Source: a bacterium
GTDB taxonomy: Bacteria; Pseudomonadota; Gammaproteobacteria; Burkholderiales; Burkholderiaceae_C
Assembly (NCBI GenBank): GCA_030824095.1
Contig: JAVBYK010000199.1
Location: forward strand, 1-6,019
Direction: 5' to 3'
Length of the DNA stretch: 6,019 bases
Positions 1-6,019 of the stretch are shown piece by piece; within the stretch, counting starts at the first letter, position 1; every line of letters starts with the position of its first letter. The position numbers were made by a program, and so were the translations under genes. The notes below the pieces were generated by a model. It had not been told where the DNA came from. It ran no database searches and worked only from the letters and a program-made list of their open reading frames with translations.

Positions 1-30
1 TATCGCCGTTTGGTGCGGCTGTGCTGCCGT

Positions 31-1356
31 CTAGCGGGATTTCGCCAGGGTCTGCAGCTTGCGGTACAGCGAGCGTTCGCTGATGCCCAACTGCGCCGCC
101 AGCTCGGCGCGGCTGCCGGTGTGGTTGGCCACGATGGCCTGCAGGGCCTGGTCCTGCAGGCGTTGCAGGGACGCGGGTGCGGTGCTGGCCGGCGCTGGTG
201 CCGGGCTGGCTTTGCGACCGGACTGCAGCGCCTGCTGCACATGGGTTTCGCTGATCACCGGGCCATCGCACAGCAGCGCGGCGCGCTCCAGCAGGTTGCG
301 CAGCTCGCGCACATTGCCGGGGAAGTCGCAACCCTGCAGCAGGGCCAGGGCCTCGGGTGCCAACTGCAGCGTGCGCTTGGGGGCCACCCGCATCAGCAGG
401 GCACCGGCTAGCAGGGCAATGTCGTCGCGCCGTTCGCGCAGGGCCGGCAGGTGGATGGGGAAGGTGCTGATGCGGTAGTACAGGTCCTCGCGGAAACGCC
501 CTTCTGCCACCATGCGGTCCAGGTCGCGGTGCGTGGCGGCCACCACGCGGATGTCGGCGTGGCGCAGTTCGGTGCTGCCCACGCGCCGGTAGGTGCCGCT
601 CTCCAGCAGGCGCAGCAACTTGACCTGCATGCTCAAGGGGATGTCGCCTACCTCGTCCAGAAACAGCGTTCCGCCACTGGCCGCCTCCACCAGGCCGCCC
701 TTGGCGGCGGTGGCGCCGGTGAAGGCGCCGCGCTCGTGGCCGAACAGTTCGGATTCGAACAGGTTCTCCGGCAGGCTGGAGCAGTCTACCGCCACCAGGG
801 CCCGGTTGGCGCGCGGACTGGCCTCGTGCACGGCCTTGGCCACCAGTTCCTTGCCGGTGCCCGACTCGCCCAGCAGCAGCACCGAGGCCTGGGCTGGCGC
901 CACGCGGGCCACCAGTGCGAGCATGCGCTGGAAGGCCGGCGCCCGGCCGATCAGGCTTTGCGCCTCGGGCTGGCCATGGGCCACCTGCAGCGGCTCCATG
1001 CGCTCCACAAAGAAGGCCTGCTCGCCGCTGGCGTCGCGCAGCGGCGAGAGTTCGATGTTGACGTATTCCTCACCCTTGGGCGTATGGTGCAGGTGCAGCA
1101 CGCGCTCGCGCTGGCCGGACTCGCGCGCCTGCACCAGCGGGCAAGACTCGCCGGCCTGGTCGCAGGGCACATGAAAGTGGTGCGACACCTCATAGCAGGT
1201 GCGCCCGAGCACGCTGCGCTCGGGGCTGAACTGGCGCCGGTAGGCCGCGTTGGCGGCCAGGATGCGGTAGCGCGCGTCAAACAGGATGTGCGGCTCGGCC
1301 AGGCCTTCCAGGTAGGACACCAGTTCCGGCAGGGGTTGTGCAATGGCTTCGCTCAT
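31..1356 (-). CDS. Sigma-54-dependent regulator, PAS sensor + AAA+ + Fis HTH (FisR-like)
   Basis: A 441-residue bacterial enhancer-binding protein that would use ATP hydrolysis to open sigma-54 promoters. Residues ~20-122 form a PAS-like sensor. It contains C54, then H59, H60, H62, C65 and C72 within a segment reading CYEVSHHFHVPC, six residues, CP. The AAA+ domain (~135-365) shows Walker A GESGTGKE at 163-170, the sigma-54 contact loop GAFTGA at 210-215, Walker B GGTLFLDE at 228-235, and the arginine-finger region FREDLYYR at 288-295. A Pro/Ala linker (~380-397) leads to a Fis-type helix-turn-helix (~398-440) ending in ISERSLYRKLQ. There is no response-regulator receiver domain, so sensing should be by the PAS domain rather than phosphorylation. 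The Cys spacing (11 and 7) matches my memory of FisR, the sulfane-sulfur-responsive activator of persulfide dioxygenase/sqr genes. The gene diverges from the Rieske cluster, with enhancer-like dyads between them. The activator class is certain; the ligand is inferred. Confidence 0.93.
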   Translation of the reverse strand: MSEAIAQPLPELVSYLEGLAEPHILFDARYRILAANAAYRRQFSPERSVLGRTCYEVSHHFHVPCDQAGESCPLVQARESGQRERVLHLHHTPKGEEYVNIELSPLRDASGEQAFFVERMEPLQVAHGQPEAQSLIGRAPAFQRMLALVARVAPAQASVLLLGESGTGKELVAKAVHEASPRANRALVAVDCSSLPENLFESELFGHERGAFTGATAAKGGLVEAASGGTLFLDEVGDIPLSMQVKLLRLLESGTYRRVGSTELRHADIRVVAATHRDLDRMVAEGRFREDLYYRISTFPIHLPALRERRDDIALLAGALLMRVAPKRTLQLAPEALALLQGCDFPGNVRELRNLLERAALLCDGPVISETHVQQALQSGRKASPAPAPASTAPASLQRLQDQALQAIVANHTGSRAELAAQLGISERSLYRKLQTLAKSR

Positions 1357-1377
1357 GGCGGCCAGTGTAGGCGAAAG

Positions 1378-1431
1378 CTGCCAAATTGTCTGCCACGACT
1401 GCCATCGTGACTGTCAAATATGGCAGTCACG
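1378..1431. promoter_or_regulatory. Likely upstream activator (enhancer) binding sites for the divergent sigma-54 regulator
   Basis: A strong dyad occupies 1406-1431: CGTGACTGTCA, a four-base AATA centre, then TGGCAGTCACG, with 10 of 11 arm positions paired. An overlapping 9-bp inverted repeat is GACTGCCAT (1397-1405) with ATGGCAGTC (1420-1428). Further CTGCCA half-sites begin at 1378, 1390 and 1399. CTGCCAAAT at 1378 recurs as CTGTCAAAT at 1411, 33 bp away, which is about three helical turns and would put both on the same DNA face. The dyad centre lies about 92 bp upstream of the -24 element, a normal enhancer distance. The site is next to the regulator gene, so that regulator is the obvious ligand; this is inference. 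Confidence 0.7.
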
Positions 1432-1469
1432 CCCGGGCGATCCGGTGGGCAGCGGTATCTGTGGTTCTG

Positions 1470-1482
1470 TAAGTCCTTGATT
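1470..1482 (-). promoter_or_regulatory. IHF-type DNA-bending site
   Basis: On the plus strand TAAGTCCTTGATT fits the reverse complement of the IHF consensus (YAANNNNTTGATW) at every fixed position. It is followed by an A/T-rich stretch (about 1481-1497), which is where the AT-rich arm of an IHF site is expected. It sits between the enhancer-like dyads (1378-1431) and the -24/-12 promoter (1510-1524), the usual place for IHF to bend DNA so that the activator contacts sigma-54 polymerase. Chance matches to this degenerate consensus occur, but the location makes it plausible. Confidence 0.6.
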
Positions 1483-1509
1483 TCAAAGAAAATTGATTCG
1501 CGGCAAGGG

Positions 1510-1524
1510 TGGCATGGTTCTTGT
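1510..1524 (+). promoter_or_regulatory. Sigma-54 (-24/-12) promoter of the Rieske-led operon
   Basis: TGGCAT, five bases, TTGT gives the invariant -24 GG at 1511-1512 and a -12 element at 1523-1524 with exact sigma-54 spacing. It deviates from TGGCAC-N5-TTGC by T for C at 1515 and T for C at 1524. The second change weakens the normally conserved GC of the -12 box, so strict activator dependence and modest strength are expected. Transcription should start near 1536, giving a leader of about 34 nt before the ATG at 1570. The divergent sigma-54 activator gene, upstream dyads and IHF site all support it. Confidence 0.72.
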
Positions 1525-1569
1525 AAATAGAGGTTGCGACCACTCCCGGTTCGCCCACAGAAAGCCACC

Positions 1570-2208
1570 ATGACACCAATGCCCCCGTTTGCCGGTATGC
1601 CTGCTCCGATTGCAGATGGTATGGACGGCGACGCCCACCGTCGGCGCATGGTCTTGCTGACGGCGGCGACTGCCGGGGCAGGCTTGGCAGCCACGGCCGT
1701 GCCTTTTGTCACCAGCTTCGCACCCAGCGAACGCGCCCGGGCTTCCGGCGCCAGCGTCGAAGTGGACATTGCCGACCTGGCGCCCGGCGCCATCAAGACC
1801 GTCGAGTGGCGTGGCAAGCCGGTTTGGATCATGCGCCGCACCCCGGACATGGTGGCGGCGCTGGCCCAGCCGGATGCGCGGCTGGTCGATCCCCTGTCCC
1901 GGCGCGAGCAGCAGCCGGCCTACGCGCGCAATGCCATGCGCTCCATCCGGCCCGAAGTGTTTGTCGGCATCGGTATTTGCACCCACCTGGGCTGCTCGCC
2001 CAACCCCGTGGCCCAAGGCACCAGCAACCCCAGTGTGGGCGAGGACTGGCATGGCGGCTTCTTCTGCCCCTGCCATGGGTCCACGTTCGATCTGGCCGGG
2101 CGGGTGTTCCAGAACAAGCCGGCGCCCACCAACCTGGAAGTGCCGCCGCACCGCTACCTGAGTGATACCCGTCTGCTGATTGGCGAAGACGCATCCACCC
2201 AAGCCTGA
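1570..2208 (+). CDS. petA: Ubiquinol-cytochrome c reductase iron-sulfur subunit (Rieske)
   Basis: A 212-residue Rieske [2Fe-2S] protein of the cytochrome bc1 complex type, which passes electrons from ubiquinol to cytochrome c1 at the periplasmic face of the inner membrane. The N-terminus has a twin-arginine-like HRRRMVLL (23-30) followed by a hydrophobic anchor (~28-50), as in Tat-inserted bacterial Rieske subunits. The cluster motifs are intact: CTHLGC at 137-142 and CPCHGS at 166-171. These supply ligands C137, H139, C166 and H169, and the disulfide pair C142/C168. Length is normal for the family. ATG 1570 is chosen because it lies just after the predicted transcript start; a TTG at 1534 would lie upstream of that start, and ATG 1579 is possible. 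No clear Shine-Dalgarno sequence is visible. Unlike classical petABC operons, no cytochrome b or c1 gene follows; an ETHE1-like gene starts six bases after the stop. It may be a second, condition-specific Rieske copy, or an unusual placement of the only copy. Confidence 0.92.
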   Translation: MTPMPPFAGMPAPIADGMDGDAHRRRMVLLTAATAGAGLAATAVPFVTSFAPSERARASGASVEVDIADLAPGAIKTVEWRGKPVWIMRRTPDMVAALAQPDARLVDPLSRREQQPAYARNAMRSIRPEVFVGIGICTHLGCSPNPVAQGTSNPSVGEDWHGGFFCPCHGSTFDLAGRVFQNKPAPTNLEVPPHRYLSDTRLLIGEDASTQA

Positions 2209-2214
2209 CCCACC

Positions 2215-2865
2215 ATGTATTTCCGCATCCTGCACGACGAATCCAGTGGCGAGCTGAGCTATCTGCTGGCCGATGCCGACGCCCGCGAGGCCGTGTTGGT
2301 GGACCCCCGCGGGCGGGACCTGCCCCTCTGGCAGTCATTGTTGGCCGAGCGGGGCCTGCGTCTGCGTTGGGTGCTGCGAACCCACCACCATGATGGCGAT
2401 ATGCCGCAGGAGCCAGCGCTGCTGACGCGTCTGGGGGCACCCATGGTGCAGGGTCAAGCGGCAACCGGCGTGCACGCCGCAGAGCATGGCGATATGCTCG
2501 CCTTTGGGTGCGAAATGGTGGTGGTGTTGGCCACACCCGGGCATACCGGGGGGTGCCGCAGTTTTGCCTGGCGCGACCGCTTGTTCTGCGGTGGCCTGCT
2601 GGCGGTGGATGCCTGTCCGCACCAGCCCTATCCCGCCGAGCCCGAGGCGCTGTGGGACAGCGTGCGCCAGAGTGTGTTCACGTTGCCCGACGAGACCCTG
2701 CTGTTTGCCGGCCATGCGCGCAGTGCGCGGGCCGTGAGCACCGTGCTGGAGCAGCGCCGCTGGCATCCGTTCTTCGCCGGCCTGTCGCGCGACGAATTTC
2801 TGACCCGCGCCGCCGCCCTGCGCCAGAGTGCAGAGGCACCCAGATTTGACTATGCAACACACTGA
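2215..2865 (+). CDS. ETHE1/persulfide-dioxygenase-like metallo-beta-lactamase-fold protein with degenerate metal site
   Basis: A 216-residue MBL-fold protein resembling the ETHE1/glyoxalase II branch. Family landmarks are RTHHH (56-59 region), ATPGHTGG (106-113), LFCGG (123-127), FAGH (164-167) and the C-terminal STVLEQRRWHPFF, which parallels the STxGEERxxNPRL stretch of ETHE1/Blh proteins. Family members use HxHxDH plus later His and Asp residues; in ETHE1 the mononuclear iron is held by the first motif His, the GHT His and the Asp of the GD pair. Here H57, H59, H110 and H167 remain. The motif Asp and His are G61 and D62, and the GD aspartate is G127. Normal persulfide dioxygenase chemistry is therefore doubtful, although D60 or D62 might substitute. 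The gene starts six bases after the Rieske stop with no obvious ribosome binding site, suggesting translational coupling. It may be a redox, sensory or inactive paralogue; the function is unproven. Confidence 0.87.
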   Translation: MYFRILHDESSGELSYLLADADAREAVLVDPRGRDLPLWQSLLAERGLRLRWVLRTHHHDGDMPQEPALLTRLGAPMVQGQAATGVHAAEHGDMLAFGCEMVVVLATPGHTGGCRSFAWRDRLFCGGLLAVDACPHQPYPAEPEALWDSVRQSVFTLPDETLLFAGHARSARAVSTVLEQRRWHPFFAGLSRDEFLTRAAALRQSAEAPRFDYATH

Positions 2866-3292
2866 TATGACCACTGCCACCGCTACTCCTCCCACCACCC
2901 GCGTCACGCCTTACGAGCGTCTGGGCGGCGCCGAGGGCGTCCGCCGCCTGGTGCAGCGCTTCTACGCGCTGATGGATGAACTGCCCGAGGCCTACCGCGT
3001 GCGCCGCCTGCACCCGGACGACCTGAACGGCAGTGCCAACAGCCTGTTCGAGTTTCTGTCGGGCTGGTTTGGCGGCCCGGATCTGTATGTACAGAAAAAA
3101 GGGCACCCGCGTCTGCGCATGCGCCACAACCCCTACGCAGTCGGCCCGGCCGAGCGCAATGAGTGGATGCTGTGCATGAGCCAGGCGCTGAGCGAACAGG
3201 TGGCCGATGAGGCTTTCCGCACCCACCTGATCACGACCTTCTCCCAGATTGCGGACCACATGGTCAACACACCCGGCCAGGGTGTTTGCTGA
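2852..3292 (+). CDS. Group II truncated haemoglobin (trHbO type)
   Basis: A 146-residue 2-on-2 globin that binds haem in the cytoplasm and would handle O2, NO or peroxide. With ATG 2852 as residue 1 it has RFY with B10 Tyr at Y38, the conserved FLSGWFGGP loop, GHPRLRMRHNPYAVG with proximal F8 His at H92, and RNEWMLCM with the G8 Trp (W105) that typifies group II. Length is normal. ATG 2852 overlaps the preceding gene by 14 nt; ATG 2867, one base after that gene's stop, is an equally credible start giving 141 residues. Neither has a good Shine-Dalgarno sequence, so coupling to the upstream gene is likely. The conserved globin fold begins only at TPYERLGG, so the start choice does not affect function. 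It sits between an ETHE1-like gene and ccoG, which suggests a role linked to respiration under low O2, NO or sulfide; that role is inference. Confidence 0.93.
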   Translation: MQHTDMTTATATPPTTRVTPYERLGGAEGVRRLVQRFYALMDELPEAYRVRRLHPDDLNGSANSLFEFLSGWFGGPDLYVQKKGHPRLRMRHNPYAVGPAERNEWMLCMSQALSEQVADEAFRTHLITTFSQIADHMVNTPGQGVC

Positions 3293-3305
3293 ATCACATG
3301 ACACC

Positions 3306-3312
3306 TAAGGAA
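3306..3312 (+). promoter_or_regulatory. Ribosome binding site deciding the ccoG start
   Basis: TAAGGAA lies seven bases upstream of GTG 3319, good Shine-Dalgarno spacing. The in-frame TTG 3286 overlaps the globin stop region and ATG 3298 has no purine-rich element before it, so GTG 3319 is the preferred start. Confidence 0.65.
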
Positions 3313-3318
3313 ACCACC

Positions 3319-4785
<1,467 letters not shown>

Positions 4786-4802
4786 CCCCATACCATGACG
4801 GC

Positions 4803-5402
4803 ATGAACTTCTGGGACCAACGATTTGCCGAGCCGGGCTACAAATACGGCACTGAACCCAATGCCTTCCTGTGCCAGCAGGCAGCACGCCTGGCTCCGGC
4901 CAGCCGCGTCCTGGTGCCGGGCGACGGCGAGGGGCGCAATGGTGTCTGGCTGGCCGGGCAGGGCCACCGCGTCACGTCCGTGGACTATTCCGCCGTGGGC
5001 CTGCAAAAGGCGCAGGCGCTGGCGGCCAGCCGCGGCGTGGCACTGACCACCGAGCTGGTCGATCTGGCCGACTGGGCGCCCACCGCCGCGACGCTGGATG
5101 CCGTCGTGCTGGTCTACACCCACTTGCCGAGTGCCATCCGCCAAGCCGCGCACCGGCGCCTGGCACAGGGCCTGCGCGCAGGCGGCTGGATCCTGCTGGA
5201 GGCCTTTCACCCGGAGCAACTCGCCCACAGCAGTGGTGGCCCCAGGGATGTGGACATGCTGTACACGCCCGCTTTGCTGGATGCGGACTTTGCCGGACTG
5301 CTGCGCTGTGAGCTGTCCTGGCATGGCGAGGTTCAGCTGGCCGAAGGGCCTGGCCACCAGGGGCTGGCCCATGTGACCCGCTGGTTGGGGCAGCGCTTAT
5401 GA
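4803..5402 (+). CDS. Class I SAM-dependent methyltransferase, TehB/thiol-methyltransferase-like
   Basis: A 199-residue cytosolic Rossmann-fold methyltransferase. The N-terminus FWDQRFAEPGYKYGTEPNAF (3-22) is the lead-in seen in small TehB/TPMT-like enzymes. Motif I is VLVPGDGEGRNGVWLA (36-51), and the acidic residue after strand beta-2 is D61 in VTSVDYS. Motif IV/post-I is LDAVVLVYTHLP (98-109), followed by GGWILLEAF (127-135). The substrate cannot be read from sequence. Related proteins methylate thiols, tellurite/selenite or other small acceptors, so in this sulfur-flavoured neighbourhood a thiol or sulfide acceptor is a tempting but unproven guess. ATG 4803 is 17 nt after the ccoG stop. 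A nearby ATG at 4795 gives only three codons. It is probably the last gene of the compact transcript that starts with the Rieske gene. Confidence 0.88.
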   Translation: MNFWDQRFAEPGYKYGTEPNAFLCQQAARLAPASRVLVPGDGEGRNGVWLAGQGHRVTSVDYSAVGLQKAQALAASRGVALTTELVDLADWAPTAATLDAVVLVYTHLPSAIRQAAHRRLAQGLRAGGWILLEAFHPEQLAHSSGGPRDVDMLYTPALLDADFAGLLRCELSWHGEVQLAEGPGHQGLAHVTRWLGQRL

Positions 5403-5468
5403 GCCAAATTGGCCTCTAGCCCTCGTAGAATAAGCGCATTATGCTATCAATTTAGTAGTAAATTCAAC
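5403..5468. other. AT-richer intergenic stretch before the rhodanese gene
   Basis: The base composition is distinctly richer in A/T than the flanking genes. It holds a short odd-length palindrome, GCCAAATTGGC (5403-5413), and TAGAAT (5426-5431) as a possible -10 with no convincing -35 at normal spacing. ATGCTATCAATTTAGTAG around 5441-5458 resembles a short ATGCTATCAA-type sequence I recall as common between Comamonadaceae genes. It could hold a weak promoter for the rhodanese gene. No hairpin with a T-run is present, so readthrough from the upstream operon cannot be excluded. Confidence 0.35.
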
Positions 5469-5474
5469 AAGGAG
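5469..5474 (+). promoter_or_regulatory. Strong Shine-Dalgarno fixing the rhodanese start
   Basis: AAGGAG lies six bases before ATG 5481. An in-frame TTG at 5409 would add a tail from the AT-rich spacer with no family resemblance, so ATG 5481 is the start. This is the strongest ribosome binding site in the window, in contrast with the weak or coupled starts of the genes to its left. Confidence 0.85.
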
Positions 5475-5480
5475 CCTTGC

Positions 5481-5861
5481 ATGAAAACCGCCCACGACCT
5501 CGTCGCCATCGCCAAGTCCCGCGTTCACGAGGTGAGCCTGGACAACGCCGAGCAGGCCATCCGCGACGCCGACGTGCTGGTCGATGTGCGCGAGGCCGAT
5601 GAATACACGGCCGGCCATCTGGCCGGCGCCGTCCACATCTCGCGCGGCTTGCTGGAGTTCAAGTTCAGCGCCAACCCCGCTTTGGAGTCCCGCAACACCA
5701 AGGTCGTGCTGTATTGCAAGACCAGTGGCCGTGCCGCGCTGGCGGCGGCGGCGCTGCTGGACATGGGTTACATCAATGTGCAGTCCATCGCTGGTGGCTT
5801 TGATGCCTGGGCGGCGGCGGGCAAACCGGTGGTCAAGCCGGAAACACCGTCGTTCGAATAG
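5481..5861 (+). CDS. Single-domain rhodanese (sulfurtransferase)
   Basis: A 126-residue rhodanese-fold protein that would carry sulfane sulfur as a cysteine persulfide. The CH2A-like part reads VLVDVREADEYTAGHLAGAVHISRG (32-56). The active-site loop is CKTSGRA, with catalytic C79 and R84, and the C-terminal motif is IAGGFDAWAAAGKPV (103-117). There is no signal peptide or membrane segment, so it is cytosolic. The six-residue loop is the sulfurtransferase length, not the seven-residue loop of Cdc25/ArsC-like members. It is separated by 78 nt from the methyltransferase and has its own good ribosome binding site, so it may be expressed separately. A rhodanese fits beside a FisR-like regulator and an ETHE1-like protein, since rhodaneses and persulfide dioxygenases act together in sulfide detoxification, but rhodaneses are common and the link is inferred. 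Confidence 0.94.
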   Translation: MKTAHDLVAIAKSRVHEVSLDNAEQAIRDADVLVDVREADEYTAGHLAGAVHISRGLLEFKFSANPALESRNTKVVLYCKTSGRAALAAAALLDMGYINVQSIAGGFDAWAAAGKPVVKPETPSFE

Positions 5862-6019
5862 GCCGCCATCTCCCGCGCCCGCAGGCGTGGTTGGAGGTGG
5901 ATGCCGGCCAGCATGCAGCGCACCGAGCCGCCGGCCAGTTCAATGGTCGGCACCTCCAGCGGCAGCAGTTCCACACTGCGCTCCAGCACGGCGATCTGCC
6001 GTGGCGTGAGCGCCCGCAG
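5768..6019 (-). CDS. Amidinotransferase/arginine-deiminase-family protein, C-terminal part (runs off window)
   Basis: The minus-strand frame is open from the right edge to a stop at 5768-5770, giving 83 visible residues. The segment ELAGGSVRCMLAGIHLQPR (around 5882-5942) is the C-terminal catalytic-Cys signature of the guanidine-modifying superfamily (arginine deiminase, dimethylarginine hydrolase, CtlX-type citrulline hydrolase); the nucleophile would be the Cys encoded at 5915-5917. Members hydrolyse or transfer groups on guanidino or ureido substrates. In this superfamily the catalytic Cys lies close to the C-terminus, yet here 48 residues follow it. The last ~30 are encoded antisense to the end of the rhodanese gene, so the tail is atypical or the true end differs. 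The start and most of the protein lie outside the window. The exact subfamily cannot be decided. Confidence 0.75.
   Translation of the reverse strand: MRALTPRQIAVLERSVELLPLEVPTIELAGGSVRCMLAGIHLQPRLRAREMAAYSNDGVSGLTTGLPAAAQASKPPAMDCTLM

Noticed and set aside
1381..1395. Minus-strand TGGCAG-N5-TTGG, a possible sigma-54 promoter for the regulator itself
   Set aside because: The spacing is right but the -12 box reads GG instead of GC and the -24 box is imperfect. It consists of the repeated CTGCCA half-sites, and a start near 1369 would leave a leader of only about 13 nt. Autoactivation is not excluded.
451..1410. A 319-codon open frame opposite the sigma-54 regulator
   Set aside because: Antisense to AAA+ and PAS motifs that are clearly real; composition and lack of any motif mark it as a shadow.
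1412..1417. Perfect TTGACA (-35-like) on the minus strand, a possible sigma-70 promoter for the regulator
   Set aside because: No acceptable -10 hexamer at 16-18 bp; GACAAT occurs only at 21 bp. The hexamer is part of the enhancer dyad.
1477..1497. TTGATTTCAA and AATTGATT as a possible FNR/Anr box
   Set aside because: No TTGAT-N4-ATCAA arrangement; only one half-site fits. The sequence is better explained as an IHF site with its AT-rich arm.
5403..5413. GCCAAATTGGC palindrome as terminator of the upstream operon
   Set aside because: The five-base arms leave no usable loop and no T-tract follows.
5610..5627. GCCGGCC-ATCT-GGCCGGC hairpin as an attenuator or terminator
   Set aside because: It is inside the rhodanese coding region, encodes the conserved TAGHLAGA stretch and has no T-run; it is a by-product of GC-rich codons.

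Overview
This GC-rich window looks chromosomal and betaproteobacterial. The gene types and protein signatures (a CcoG/FixG Cu-oxidase assembly protein, a proteobacterial-type Rieske subunit, a sigma-54 activator with a Fis-type HTH) fit Burkholderiales, most likely Comamonadaceae. That placement is inference. There are no RNA genes, insertion sequences or CRISPR arrays.

Layout. Positions 31-1356 (minus strand) encode a sigma-54 enhancer-binding regulator. Its N-terminal PAS-type sensor carries three cysteines (C54, C65, C72) whose spacing matches, as I recall it, the sulfane-sulfur sensor FisR. The 213-bp divergent region 1357-1569 looks like a complete sigma-54 control region. It holds a 26-bp near-perfect dyad plus extra half-sites (1378-1431), an exact match to the IHF consensus (1470-1482), and a -24/-12 promoter (1510-1524) facing right. 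From it runs a tightly packed plus-strand set: a Rieske [2Fe-2S] subunit (1570-2208), an ETHE1/persulfide-dioxygenase-like metallo-beta-lactamase protein with degenerate metal ligands (2215-2865), a group II truncated haemoglobin (2852-3292), the cbb3-oxidase copper assembly ferredoxin CcoG (3319-4785) and a small class I SAM methyltransferase (4803-5402). Gaps are 6 nt, an overlap, 26 nt and 17 nt, so one transcript is likely. After a 78-nt AT-richer gap with a strong ribosome binding site comes a single-domain rhodanese (5481-5861). The right edge holds the C-terminal part of a minus-strand amidinotransferase/arginine-deiminase-family protein, whose frame runs antisense into the end of the rhodanese gene.

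How it may fit together (inference). A FisR-like activator, an ETHE1-like protein and a nearby rhodanese point to reactive (sulfane) sulfur. The Rieske subunit, CcoG and the globin point to the bc1/cbb3 respiratory chain and to O2 or NO handling. The window can be read as a regulon that remodels or protects terminal electron transfer under sulfide, low-oxygen or NO stress. The most unusual elements are the Rieske gene without petB/petC behind it, and the ETHE1-like protein that appears to have lost three of the usual metal ligands while keeping the fold signatures.
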